Source: UBA1351 sp964627665 (GTDB taxonomy: Bacteria; Bacillota; Clostridia; Lachnospirales; Vallitaleaceae). From it: a stretch of DNA of 64,000 nucleotides. Every line of letters starts with the position of its first letter. The stretch's first letter is position 1. The notes under the pieces are model-generated. The model was not told the origin of the DNA. It saw only the letters and a program-made list of their open reading frames with translations, and did not search any database. Made by a program: the position numbers and the translations under genes. The stretch lies in NCBI GenBank assembly GCA_964627665.1, contig CAZVKG010000005.1, positions 19,215 to 83,214 of the forward strand, written 5' to 3'. Shown piece by piece: positions 8,374 to 17,707 of the stretch.

Positions 8374-8733
8374 TTATTTCATCTGTTCAGCAAATTGCAC
8401 AGAAATACCGTTCGGGTCTTTGACATAGAAAAACTTTATATGGGGATTGGGTTGTATTGGACCTTTATATATTCCGATACCGGCTTGCTTCATTTCATCC
8501 ATCTTCTTGTCCATTGAATCTACAGAAAATCCAAGCGAAATCTGATCCGACTCCGGATAATCCTCGCCGCCGCCAATAAGTTCTAGTTCTGTTTCCCCAT
8601 CTCCAAGAAATGCTATTTCAACGCCGGGCCTAGATTCAAAACGTCTAGATACCCTTAAGCCAACATATTTTTCGTAAAACTTAATTGATTCCTCTAAATT
8701 ATTCACATGCACTGTTGTCCATAAAAATGCCAT
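8374..8733 (-). CDS. Glyoxalase/VOC-fold protein
   Basis: A 119-residue protein of the vicinal oxygen chelate superfamily with two beta-alpha-beta-beta-beta units. Lactoylglutathione-lyase-like metal ligands can be placed at H9, E51 and E116 (VQFAEQ). The His usually found at the start of the second unit is replaced within DQISLGFSV, so one ligand is missing or shifted. It might be a diverged lyase, dioxygenase-like or binding protein. A strong AAAGGAG site precedes the ATG. It lies 11 bases after gnd in the same direction, so the two are probably co-transcribed. Confidence 0.82.
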   Translation of the reverse strand: MAFLWTTVHVNNLEESIKFYEKYVGLRVSRRFESRPGVEIAFLGDGETELELIGGGEDYPESDQISLGFSVDSMDKKMDEMKQAGIGIYKGPIQPNPHIKFFYVKDPNGISVQFAEQMK

Positions 8734-8744
8734 TATAGTCTCCT

Positions 8745-10196
8745 TTAAACTTGATATGTTGATGATGCTGTACTTCCACCTGCACCTGTCCAGTTCGTAT
8801 GGAAAAATTCGCCTCTCGGCTTATCAACACGCTCATAGGTGTGGGCGCCAAAGTAATCTCTTTGTGCCTGCAAAAGATTAGCAGGAAGTCGTTCACTTCT
8901 AAAGCCATCATAAAAGGTAATTGCTGCCGATAATGTCGGAACTGAGATTCCTTTTGTAATCGCTGTTGCAACAACACTTCGTAAATCCTGTTCAGACTCT
9001 GTTACTGCTTTCGTGAAAAAATCATCCAACAAGAGATTACTGAGCGATGCGTCGTTCTCGTAAGCATTTTTTATATTATCTAAAAATACACTTCGAATAA
9101 TACATCCACCACGCCACATTGCTGCAATACCACTATAATTTAAATCCCATCCATATGTATTGGCTGCTTCACGCATTAACATATATCCTTGCGTATAGGA
9201 AATAATTTTTGCCATATATAAAGCATGCTTCATTTGCTCAATAAAAGCCACCTTTTCTCCTTCAAATGTCATCGCTGGACCTGTAAGTACCTTCGATGCT
9301 TTAACACGTTCTTCTTTTATCGCTGACAAACATCTGGCATAAACGGACTCACTAATCAATGTTAATGGAACCCCTTCATGAAGGGACGAAATGCCGGTCC
9401 ATTTGCCTGTACCTTTTTGACCTGCCGTATCTAAAATATAATCCACAACATAATTTCCATCGTCGTCTTTATAGTCTAAAATGTCTCGCGTAATCTCAAT
9501 AAGATAGCTATCTAGAATATCTTCATTCCACACTTTAAACACTTCATGCATCTCATTATTTGACATTCCTAACAGGTCTTTCATTAATTGATACGCTTCA
9601 GAAATCAACTGCATATCGCCATACTCAATTCCATTATGGACCATTTTTACATAATGGCCGGCTCCATCAGCCCCAACCCAATCACAACAGGGTGTACCAT
9701 CATCTGCTTTAGCTGCAATCGTTTGAAAAATAGGTTGAATATGCTGCCAGGCTTGAGCTGAACCACCCGGCATAATACTTGGACCATTCAAAGCGCCTTC
9801 TTCGCCACCACTAACGCCGGTTCCGACATATAATAGGCCTTTGTCTTCAATATACTTTGTACGTCGTATTGAGTCTTCATAGTTGGAGTTACCCCCATCA
9901 ATAATAATATCCCCTTCTTCTAAATACGGAATAACTTTATCAATAAAAATATCTACCGGATTTCCGGCTTTTACCATTAACATCACTTTTCTCGGTTTTT
10001 CTAATTGATTCACAAATTCTTCTATTGAATAAGTACCGATAATGTTCTTTCCTTTTGCGCGACCTTCTACAAAATCGGTCACTTTTTCAGTTGTACGATT
10101 AAAAACCGCAACGGTAAAGCCATTTCGTTCCATATTCATAACCAGGTTTTCGCCCATAACCGCTAAACCTATTAAACCTATATCTGCTTTTTTCAT
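8745..10196 (-). CDS. gnd: 6-phosphogluconate dehydrogenase, decarboxylating
   Basis: This enzyme oxidises 6-phosphogluconate to ribulose 5-phosphate with release of CO2 in the pentose phosphate pathway. The Rossmann motif GLAVMG is at residues 10-15, and NRT (33-35) after the second strand suits NADP+. Further signatures are DGGNSNYEDS, GVSGGEEGALNGPSIMPGG and the catalytic KMVHNGIEYGDMQ. The C-terminal tail has RGEFFHTNW. The start at 10196 (483 residues) is preferred over an ATG 60 bases upstream because GGAGG lies seven bases before it and the protein then begins at the family position. It supplies pentose phosphates to match the transketolase genes elsewhere in the window. Confidence 0.96.
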   Translation of the reverse strand: MKKADIGLIGLAVMGENLVMNMERNGFTVAVFNRTTEKVTDFVEGRAKGKNIIGTYSIEEFVNQLEKPRKVMLMVKAGNPVDIFIDKVIPYLEEGDIIIDGGNSNYEDSIRRTKYIEDKGLLYVGTGVSGGEEGALNGPSIMPGGSAQAWQHIQPIFQTIAAKADDGTPCCDWVGADGAGHYVKMVHNGIEYGDMQLISEAYQLMKDLLGMSNNEMHEVFKVWNEDILDSYLIEITRDILDYKDDDGNYVVDYILDTAGQKGTGKWTGISSLHEGVPLTLISESVYARCLSAIKEERVKASKVLTGPAMTFEGEKVAFIEQMKHALYMAKIISYTQGYMLMREAANTYGWDLNYSGIAAMWRGGCIIRSVFLDNIKNAYENDASLSNLLLDDFFTKAVTESEQDLRSVVATAITKGISVPTLSAAITFYDGFRSERLPANLLQAQRDYFGAHTYERVDKPRGEFFHTNWTGAGGSTASSTYQV

Positions 10197-10279
10197 TCTT
10201 TTCCTCCATTCAGTCATAACTATATAAAGCCACTTCAGTATATGCCCATTATACAATATATTTTATAGAAATAAAACAC

Positions 10280-10308
10280 TTTACATAATATAGATTATTA
10301 TCTAAAAT
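10280..10308 (+). promoter_or_regulatory. Promoter of the cation:proton antiporter gene
   Basis: TTTACA (10280-10285), 17 bases, TAAAAT (10303-10308), about 40 bases before the start codon. Confidence 0.6.
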
Positions 10309-10348
10309 AGTAATGTCACACCCTACGAAATAAAGATTGGAGATAGAT

Positions 10349-11530
10349 ATGTTATTTAGTATTGCATTAATGATGATTATTGGATTTCTACTGAGTGGTA
10401 TTTTTAATCGGTTAAAGCTTCCCGGACTACTCGGTATGATTATAACAGGAATTATATTGGGACCATATGTACTGAATCTAATCGCCTCTGATCTTCTTAA
10501 TATTTCAAAAGACTTGCGCGAAATTGCATTAATCGTCATTCTCATACGTGCCGGTTTATCATTGGATCTACGCGACCTAAAAAAAGTCGGTCGTCCGGCC
10601 ATACTTATGTGCTTTGTTCCAGCAACAATCGAGATTTTAACCGTCGTCTTGTTAGCACCTATTATTTTTAATATTTCCTATATAGAAGCTGCCATTATGG
10701 GGGCAGTTTTAGCTGCCGTATCTCCTGCTGTGGTTGTCCCACGAATGATTAAGCTTATAGAAAGCGGGCATGGCAAGGATAAAAGTATACCCCAGCTTAT
10801 TTTAGCCGGGGCCTCTGTTGATGATATTTATGTTATTATACTATTTACGGCATTTATGGGAATGTATAAAGGTGCCGCATTCGACACTAAAAGCTTAATT
10901 ACCGTTCCCATTTCAATTATTCTGGGCCTTGTTATCGGAATAATTGTTGGACTTATTCTCGTTTATATCTTCAAAAAAATACATATGCGAGATACCGTTA
11001 AGGTATTTATTATTTTAAGTCTATCTTTTTTAATTGTTTCTTTGGAAACTTACATTCAAGACTATATTCCAATGTCCGGACTTCTGGGCGTCATGGCTCT
11101 GGGCGGCACAATTCTAGAAGCCTATGGATTGTTGGCCCGTCGTATTATCGGAAAATTTTCTAAAATATGGGTTGGTGCTGAACTTTTGCTATTTATCCTC
11201 GTTGGTGCCGCTGTGGATATACGTTATTTAGCTCATGCCGGTATTGGCTCAGTAGCTATTATTGTCATCGCTCTCATCGGTCGAATCATCGCCGTCAACA
11301 TGAGTTTAATCAAAACACCCCTGAATATGAAGGAACGACTTTTTTGTTCCATTGCCTATATGCCAAAAGCAACCGTCCAAGCAGCAATCGGATCGATTCC
11401 ACTTACTGCAGGGGTTGCTTCAGGTAACCTTATATTAACAATTGCTGTTCTCTCCATTATGATTACAGCACCAATCGGTGCCATCGGTATTGATCGATTA
11501 CATCCTCGCTTACTTAATAAGATTGACTAA
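10349..11530 (+). CDS. Cation:proton antiporter (CPA family)
   Basis: A polytopic membrane protein of 393 residues with about 12-13 hydrophobic segments covering the whole length. The motif GASVDD in a central helix carries the paired aspartates expected for the ion-binding site of CPA2-type Na+/H+ or K+/H+ exchangers. There is no cytoplasmic TrkA-type regulatory domain. I chose the ATG at 10349 because GGAG sits six bases upstream; an in-frame TTG at 10337 overlaps that site. Its stop overlaps the stop of the convergent EAL gene in the four bases CTAA. The transported ion cannot be told. Confidence 0.9.
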   Translation: MLFSIALMMIIGFLLSGIFNRLKLPGLLGMIITGIILGPYVLNLIASDLLNISKDLREIALIVILIRAGLSLDLRDLKKVGRPAILMCFVPATIEILTVVLLAPIIFNISYIEAAIMGAVLAAVSPAVVVPRMIKLIESGHGKDKSIPQLILAGASVDDIYVIILFTAFMGMYKGAAFDTKSLITVPISIILGLVIGIIVGLILVYIFKKIHMRDTVKVFIILSLSFLIVSLETYIQDYIPMSGLLGVMALGGTILEAYGLLARRIIGKFSKIWVGAELLLFILVGAAVDIRYLAHAGIGSVAIIVIALIGRIIAVNMSLIKTPLNMKERLFCSIAYMPKATVQAAIGSIPLTAGVASGNLILTIAVLSIMITAPIGAIGIDRLHPRLLNKID

Positions 11531-13221
11531 TCAAGGGATGTGGGCTTGGAATAATAATAGCCTTGTATACAATCACATTTTTGTTGTTTAAGTATTGCAA
11601 TTTGGCTTTCACTTTCTACGCCCTCGGCCACAACAAGAGCCCCAAGTTCTTTCGTTATAATAATAATATTTTCCACAAAAATTTTACCTACTGTTGTTTC
11701 AATGAGATCGATAATCGACTTATCGATTTTCACTTCATCGAAGGGTAAATTAATGAGATGATTTATTGAAGCATATCCGCTCCCAAAATCATCCATAGAA
11801 ATTTTAAAACCCAACATACGAATACGTGAAATTATATCAATAATTATTCCTAAGTCGTTAATAAAAATATCTTCAGTAATCTCTAAGGTAATATTGTGCG
11901 GATCCACATGATAGTGTTTCGTTAAGCTTATCAATCGATTATAAAACTCCTCTGTGTGAATTACCAGAGGGGAAATATTCACTGATACGCTAATATCTTC
12001 ATGGTATTTTTTTTTTAACTTGGGATAATCTTGTAGCGCTTTTTCTAAAGACCAAATTGTAAAGTCAAAAATAAGCTTTGACTGGCTAAATACAGGAATG
12101 AATTCTACTGGAGATACATAGCCTAGTTGTTTTGAAAACCACCTCGCCAATGCCTCGACACCAATAACTTTTCCTGTATTGACATCTCTCTTTTCTTGAT
12201 AATATAGAAGAAGTTCATCTTCAGTTATTGCTCTTCGAACATAACTCTTTAAAAGCTCATTACGCTCTAATTTTTCATATATGGATTCTTCAAAACATAG
12301 AATTTCTGTTATCTTTTCTTTTTTTCCAAACTCGATTGTTGCATTAACCTGTTGAATTAATTGCTCATAATTTTGTTCCTTGTGAATATCTTGTGTATAG
12401 CCAATTGCAAACTCAATCTGATGATATCGACCTTCTTCTTCTATGAACTTATCTAGGGCCTTCTTTAAATCGCTGACAAGTCCACGAATTTTATCTATAT
12501 CACCCTGATGCATCCAAATCCCAAACTTATCACTGGCGATTCGCCCATAGAAGTCTTGATCTTGTCTTTCTAAAAAAGTTTCTCCAATTTCTCTGAGAAT
12601 TCGATCACCAAATTCTGTGCCATATACGGAATGAATGGCATTTAAGTGGCGCACTTCAATGATAACTAAGCAGGCCCCTTCTCGAGCATGTGCAATCTCG
12701 GGCTCCACATATTCTCTAAATCCATTTCGATTAAGTATGGGCGTATAATCATCATGATAGGCATAGAGTCGCAACCGTTCTTCAAGTTTTCTTTGCTCCG
12801 TGATATCATTCGAGACAACTAAAATACGATGGCAACTTCCGTCCTCCTCGATAATCGGCACTTTTTTTGTTGACAACCAAAGGACTTTCCCATCTGCACC
12901 TGTCAGTGGCTCTTCTTCAATCAGTACCGGTTCCTTACTGCGAATGGCTTGAAGGTCTTTTTCGCGAAAAAAATCCACCTCTTCTTTTGTTGCACTAAAG
13001 TCACTATCTCTAAGCCCTTCAAGCTCTTGAACCGTTGTTCCATAAGCCTTGCTCAAGGCATCATTAACTAACTCAAATCGGCCGTCTTCATTCTTAATTG
13101 AAATGAAGGCCGGAATCAGATCAATAACACTGCGTAAAAAGTCCCGTTCCTTGAGATAACTATTAATTTTCTCATCCATATAACAACATCCCATCTCTCT
13201 TTGGCTTGTAAAAACATACAT
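11527..13221 (-). CDS. PAS-GGDEF-EAL cyclic-di-GMP phosphodiesterase
   Basis: A 564-residue soluble signalling protein: PAS domain (about 30-145), a GGDEF-fold domain (about 155-300) and an EAL domain (about 320-560). The GGDEF active-site motif is degenerate (ASDKF), so no cyclase activity is expected and the domain may bind nucleotide as a regulator. The EAL domain looks catalytic: VEALARW, NIS, LEITED, DDFGSGYAS, EVKIDKS and AEGVE are all present. It should hydrolyse c-di-GMP in response to a ligand or redox signal at the PAS domain. The exact start is uncertain because no strong ribosome site precedes the first ATG; M15 is an alternative. It is convergent with the antiporter. Confidence 0.93.
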   Translation of the reverse strand: MYVFTSQREMGCCYMDEKINSYLKERDFLRSVIDLIPAFISIKNEDGRFELVNDALSKAYGTTVQELEGLRDSDFSATKEEVDFFREKDLQAIRSKEPVLIEEEPLTGADGKVLWLSTKKVPIIEEDGSCHRILVVSNDITEQRKLEERLRLYAYHDDYTPILNRNGFREYVEPEIAHAREGACLVIIEVRHLNAIHSVYGTEFGDRILREIGETFLERQDQDFYGRIASDKFGIWMHQGDIDKIRGLVSDLKKALDKFIEEEGRYHQIEFAIGYTQDIHKEQNYEQLIQQVNATIEFGKKEKITEILCFEESIYEKLERNELLKSYVRRAITEDELLLYYQEKRDVNTGKVIGVEALARWFSKQLGYVSPVEFIPVFSQSKLIFDFTIWSLEKALQDYPKLKKKYHEDISVSVNISPLVIHTEEFYNRLISLTKHYHVDPHNITLEITEDIFINDLGIIIDIISRIRMLGFKISMDDFGSGYASINHLINLPFDEVKIDKSIIDLIETTVGKIFVENIIIITKELGALVVAEGVESESQIAILKQQKCDCIQGYYYSKPTSLD

Positions 13222-13280
13222 AAAATCATTATACTATAAATGATGAGAAATGATAAGATGAAAACCTAACCGTTTAATAT

Positions 13281-14204
13281 TCACTCATTTTCTTTATAAT
13301 TTATTGCTAATTTCGCATAAAAATCTTCTAATGTTAAACGTGCATCGAGTGTGTGATATACCCGTATTGGCCGATTATTTTGCTCATGAATATAATGCAT
13401 ATCTTGCGTAAATATCGGTGCCGGTTGCCAATCGTAATTCATACGCTCTAACTCTTCCAATAAAACAGTCACTGTTCCCTGATCACCTAGTCCCCAGCTT
13501 TCTCCGTGTGGCCATGGTTGATACGTTGCCATCTTATTATTAAATTCAACCATTTGTTCAAATAAATATTTCCCGATTCTTCCGCATGGTTTTACACGGT
13601 ATTGAAGTTCTGCTAAAGATACTGCCATTTGCTTATATACATTAATCGGAACTTGCCATAATGGCATTGTTGATTTAAATACTACATTCGCCGCATGAAT
13701 ATCTTGCCATAGGTTAAACTCAGGACATCCTACCGGCCATTTCCCTCCACCAATCCATATGGCTGTCATATGTTTACAAATCTCAGGTTCTTCCAAAATT
13801 GCACTCGCCAAATCGGTTAAACACCCTTGAAAGACAACGAAAAGCGGATGCTCATCTTCACGTAAAGCTTCCTCAATGATAAATCTTGACCCTTTTGAAG
13901 GATTTGGGCTTTCTTCATCTACGAGTGGTTCACTCGCTCCTTTGATTATTGGATACTTACCTGATAATTCCATTAAATCTAATACTTTTTCAATTTCATC
14001 ATAACTTGCATCGACTGTATTGCCTTTGCCATATTCTTGGGCATTTCCATCGAAATGGCCGGCTATAATTCCTTTAACATCAAATTTAGGTGTCATTAAG
14101 TGATGTGCAAGTGCAAATTGGTCATCTGCTTCATTTTTACAGTCCGTATGTACAATAACCCGTATTTTTTTGTTGTCCGGCACACTAAAATCATATTTGT
14201 TCAT
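13281..14204 (-). CDS. Nucleoside-hydrolase-like protein
   Basis: A 307-residue cytoplasmic protein with the inosine/uridine nucleoside hydrolase fold. The N-terminal metal motif is TDCKNEADD (D21, D27, D28), a variant of the DTDxGxDD loop, similar to the nucleoside-hydrolase-like domain of Sde182/DUF1593 proteins. There is no signal peptide and no C-terminal extra domain. The ATG at 14204 is chosen because AAAGGA lies six bases upstream; the in-frame GTG at 14222 overlaps that region. It is the last gene of the ABC importer operon, which suggests a glycoside rather than a nucleoside substrate. The exact bond cleaved is unknown. Confidence 0.8.
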   Translation of the reverse strand: MNKYDFSVPDNKKIRVIVHTDCKNEADDQFALAHHLMTPKFDVKGIIAGHFDGNAQEYGKGNTVDASYDEIEKVLDLMELSGKYPIIKGASEPLVDEESPNPSKGSRFIIEEALREDEHPLFVVFQGCLTDLASAILEEPEICKHMTAIWIGGGKWPVGCPEFNLWQDIHAANVVFKSTMPLWQVPINVYKQMAVSLAELQYRVKPCGRIGKYLFEQMVEFNNKMATYQPWPHGESWGLGDQGTVTVLLEELERMNYDWQPAPIFTQDMHYIHEQNNRPIRVYHTLDARLTLEDFYAKLAINYKENE

Positions 14205-14246
14205 ATAAAATCCTTTCCTCACTCTGAAATTGTACTTCTAATATAG

Positions 14247-15140
14247 CTAACCTTTGACCGCCCCAAGTGAAATTCCTTTTTGATAATATTTTTGCAAGAA
14301 GGGGAATAGCATCAAAATCGGTAATATTGCAACAAATGCAATCGCCATTTGAACACCCACTGCAGGTACTCTTAACATCTCTTCTCCTGCATAAGAAGCC
14401 ATTGGACCGGATGTTAAAAACTGTAGATCACGAATCATTGCATTTAATAAGTTTTGAATACTGTAAAAATCCGTTCTTTTGTTCAAATAATACAAACCAT
14501 TTGTCCAATCATTCCAATAAGTAATTCCTGTAAATGTTCCCATGGTTACTAAGATGGGTTTACCTAAAGGTAATACAATGGTGAAGAAAATTCTAAAATG
14601 ACTTGCGCCATCAATTTGTGCCGCTTCATAAAGTGTCTCCGGTATATTGCTGGCAAAATATGTTCGAATAATAATAATACCAAAAGCATTCAACATAAAT
14701 GTCGGAATAATCAGCGCTTGTATCGTATCTTTAATATTAAAAATCGTTGTATAAGAGATATATGTCGGTACTAGTCCACCATTAAATAACATTGTAAAAA
14801 ATACAAAGAACATAATCTGTCGACGGAAAGGCAGTTTGGATAAAGATAAGGGATAGGCCATCAAGGATGCTAATGATAAATACATTGTTGTACCTACCAC
14901 TGCGACAAAAATAGTCACACCATATGCCCTAATAATCTTGTTGCTTGACATGAATATAAATTTATATGCCTCCAAACTAAATTTTTCTGGAAAAAAAGAA
15001 TATCCATTAACAAGTAATGTGCTCTCCTCCGTTATTGATGACATAAACAGTAATATAAAAGGAAGAATTACTGCGATAGTAAATAGAATTAAAACAGTAT
15101 GAGCAATTAATTGAAAACTAGGTATTTTCTTTTTGTACAT
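14247..15140 (-). CDS. Carbohydrate ABC transporter permease (MalG/YtcP type)
   Basis: A 297-residue inner-membrane permease with six membrane segments. The EAA loop for contact with the ATPase is EAAQIDGASHFRIFFTIVLP. The C-terminal tail QKGISLGAVKG is the signature end of CUT1 permeases. It follows its partner permease by 15 bases and has an AGGAGG site. No ATP-binding subunit is encoded in the window, so a shared MsmX-type ATPase elsewhere in the genome is expected, as is usual for this subgroup. The substrate is probably a complex oligosaccharide, judged from the neighbours. Confidence 0.93.
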   Translation of the reverse strand: MYKKKIPSFQLIAHTVLILFTIAVILPFILLFMSSITEESTLLVNGYSFFPEKFSLEAYKFIFMSSNKIIRAYGVTIFVAVVGTTMYLSLASLMAYPLSLSKLPFRRQIMFFVFFTMLFNGGLVPTYISYTTIFNIKDTIQALIIPTFMLNAFGIIIIRTYFASNIPETLYEAAQIDGASHFRIFFTIVLPLGKPILVTMGTFTGITYWNDWTNGLYYLNKRTDFYSIQNLLNAMIRDLQFLTSGPMASYAGEEMLRVPAVGVQMAIAFVAILPILMLFPFLQKYYQKGISLGAVKG

Positions 15141-15155
15141 AATAATTCCTCCTTT

Positions 15156-16052
15156 CTAAAATAATGCATTTTCTTTGCTTACTTTTCGAATAATCATATT
15201 GGCTGACAGCACAAGGATAAATCCAACGATAGATTGATAAAAACCTGCCGCTGAGGCCATGCCTACATTCCCTAGTTCCATTAATCCTCGATATACATAG
15301 GTATCTACAACATTCGTTGTTGGGTATAGCAATCCGGCATTTCTCGGTACTTGATAGAACAAACCAAAATCAGAATAAAATATACGACCAATACTCATAA
15401 TGAGTAATGTAACAATTGTAGGGACCAAGGATGGAATAGTAATATAAAAAATTTGTTTAATCTTATTGGCTCCATCAATACGTGCTGCTTCAAATAAGGA
15501 TGGATCAATTCCATTAATTGCCGCAATATAGATCAAACAACCATACCCTATCGTTTTCCACGTATTCGCTATGATTAATATATACGGCCAATGCTTGGCT
15601 TCGTTATACCAAAAAATGGGGTCTTTTCCAAAAATCGGTAGAATAGAATTGTTCACGATACCATTTTGCATGCTTAAAAACGCATATACAATATAACCTA
15701 AGATTACCATTGACATCAAAAAAGGTAAGAGTATAGCACTTTGATATATCTTCTTCAAATGTCTTTGTGTGACGTCCGCAATAAATATAGCTAATGTTAT
15801 CCCTAAAACCATATTGATAATGATAAAGGCTATGTTATATAAGAGTGTATTTCGTGTTATGACAAAAGCATCCGAAGTTGAAAACAGGAACTCGAAGTTC
15901 CTGAATCCAACCCACTCACTGCCAAAGATGCCTTTACTAAAGTCCATTTTCTTGAATGCTATGATTAACCCGAACATTGGAATATAATTGTTAATAATAA
16001 AGTATAATGTACCGGGTAACATCATTATATATAGAGGCAACCATTTTTTCAT
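15156..16052 (-). CDS. Carbohydrate ABC transporter permease (LplB/YteP type)
   Basis: A 298-residue permease with six membrane segments. It starts MKKWLPLYIMMLPGTLYFI and carries the EAA loop EAARIDGANKIKQIFYITIP. The family (LplB, YteP) works with large lipid-anchored binding proteins for oligosaccharides such as rhamnogalacturonan fragments in Bacillus; that comparison is known for the family, not shown here. It is 16 bases behind the binding-protein gene, with GAGGAG before the ATG. Confidence 0.93.
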   Translation of the reverse strand: MKKWLPLYIMMLPGTLYFIINNYIPMFGLIIAFKKMDFSKGIFGSEWVGFRNFEFLFSTSDAFVITRNTLLYNIAFIIINMVLGITLAIFIADVTQRHLKKIYQSAILLPFLMSMVILGYIVYAFLSMQNGIVNNSILPIFGKDPIFWYNEAKHWPYILIIANTWKTIGYGCLIYIAAINGIDPSLFEAARIDGANKIKQIFYITIPSLVPTIVTLLIMSIGRIFYSDFGLFYQVPRNAGLLYPTTNVVDTYVYRGLMELGNVGMASAAGFYQSIVGFILVLSANMIIRKVSKENALF

Positions 16053-16068
16053 TTCTATCTCCTCGCAG

Positions 16069-17592
16069 TTATTGGTTTGACATTAACCATTCATCAAGTT
16101 GGCGTTGTTTCTCATCAATAACTTTTTGTAATCCGGCAGAATATAAAGCAGAATTAAAATCTTCCAATACACTATCCACGTCAACCGAGCCTGTATTTAA
16201 TGCTGTAATGTATTGATTACGTACATTCGACAAAGCCGTAATTTCATTGGCTACTGTTGATGTATCCGGAACAAATCCTAAGCCCATTGACGGAACGGCT
16301 TCATCATTTTGTGCTTGCGTACGTTCCCAAATATCAGTCGGATTTCCTTCCCATACGTGACATAAATATTGGTTTGGCAACTGCCATCCGATATTTAGGT
16401 TATAAGTTGAAGACGTTGCATCAATACCTTCAGGATGTCCAATAGTTCCATCATCGTTAAATTCATAATGAACACCTTCAATACCCCAATTGATGAGATT
16501 CATAAAATCGGCATTGGTATATGCAAAATTTAAAAATTCCATTGCTTTTTCAGGGTTTTCTGAGTTATTTGCAATTCCCCAGTTAAAGAAGTTCACACCA
16601 CTTGACATTAATAACCCTTCTTCAATTTGTGCAATTTCAAGCTCATATCCTGTTACGCGTTCCTCTTGAACCAAGAATCCAGGTTTCGTTTGAGAAACAT
16701 AAGAAAAGGCATTACCTGCTTTAACCAGATTGCTCGCTGATTCAGTTGATGTTGCAGCATCAGGCATCACATAACCATCTACATACCATTCTCTGAGTAG
16801 ACGTGCATATTCAATAAAAACATCGTCTTCAAACCAGTTCGTCACTTCAGTTGTTTGACCAAAATCCGCTAATACACCAAAGTAGTCATATAAGTTATCA
16901 ACAAGTTGAAGTCGATCAATTGTGTCCGGACCTACAAGCATATCCATACCGGGTTCTCCTGCTTTAATCGTTGCATATACATCCGTCATATCTGAGAGGC
17001 TGTTAATTGACTCCACATCAATATTATACTTATCCACTAAGTCTTTGCGCATAACAACCGCTTTAGGTGAACCACTTTCTTTTTGTGCCGGGAATCCATA
17101 GAGAAATCCATTGACCGTTCCTACGCGTGCAAGATCTTCTCCAAGGACATCAATAATCCCTTGCCCATGTGATTCAAGTAAATCCGACATATCAACAAGC
17201 TGTCCTGCGTTCACATAAGTACCGGCTTGTTGAAAGAAAATCGGGAACACATCAAGTGAATCACTACCTGATAACATAAGTCGAAGCCTGTCTGCGTAGT
17301 CTCCAAATCCAAGTTGCAGTAGATCCACTTCAATACCAAGTTCTTCACGTGTTAATTCATTAATCGCTTCTTCCACTAATTCTAAGTCTTCTTGTTCATT
17401 GGCAATAAAGGCCATTGTTAATTGATAATAATCTTCCTCCGATGTTGAATTATTATCTTTTTGATCGTTCTCTGTTTGAGAACTATCCCCTTGTGTTCCC
17501 TCTGTTGAATCATTAGTGTTATTTACACATCCCACTGTGCTTACAACGAAAACCACCACCAAAAGTACGACGCTAAACATTTTCTTTAACAT
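16069..17592 (-). CDS. Sugar ABC transporter substrate-binding lipoprotein
   Basis: A 507-residue extracellular solute-binding protein. The signal peptide ends in the lipobox STVGC with C22 lipidated, followed by a Ser/Thr/Asn/Asp-rich linker of about 30 residues and the two-lobe binding domain. Its length is typical of LipO/YtcQ-type proteins that bind larger oligosaccharides. It is the first gene of a four-gene unit (binding protein, two permeases, nucleoside-hydrolase-like enzyme) located directly behind a YesM/YesN pair. The 115-base leader holds an extended -10 promoter and an operator-like site. Confidence 0.93.
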   Translation of the reverse strand: MLKKMFSVVLLVVVFVVSTVGCVNNTNDSTEGTQGDSSQTENDQKDNNSTSEEDYYQLTMAFIANEQEDLELVEEAINELTREELGIEVDLLQLGFGDYADRLRLMLSGSDSLDVFPIFFQQAGTYVNAGQLVDMSDLLESHGQGIIDVLGEDLARVGTVNGFLYGFPAQKESGSPKAVVMRKDLVDKYNIDVESINSLSDMTDVYATIKAGEPGMDMLVGPDTIDRLQLVDNLYDYFGVLADFGQTTEVTNWFEDDVFIEYARLLREWYVDGYVMPDAATSTESASNLVKAGNAFSYVSQTKPGFLVQEERVTGYELEIAQIEEGLLMSSGVNFFNWGIANNSENPEKAMEFLNFAYTNADFMNLINWGIEGVHYEFNDDGTIGHPEGIDATSSTYNLNIGWQLPNQYLCHVWEGNPTDIWERTQAQNDEAVPSMGLGFVPDTSTVANEITALSNVRNQYITALNTGSVDVDSVLEDFNSALYSAGLQKVIDEKQRQLDEWLMSNQ

Positions 17593-17636
17593 ACATTCAC
17601 CTCATAAATTGTATTTTGTTAACGAGTGACATGTAC

Positions 17637-17666
17637 ATTATATCAACTTAATTTTACTAAACTATA
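17637..17666 (-). promoter_or_regulatory. Promoter and operator-like site of the first importer operon
   Basis: On the minus strand TGATATAAT (TATAAT at 17637-17642) is an extended -10. No good -35 is seen. Instead, AATTTTACTAAACTATA (17650-17666) occupies that place and resembles sites near both LacI genes (43450-43470, 52063-52081). An activator such as the adjacent YesN-type regulator may be needed. Confidence 0.5.
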
Positions 17667-17707
17667 GGAATTTTATTACATATTTTATGGTAATTTTAAG
17701 TATGGTT

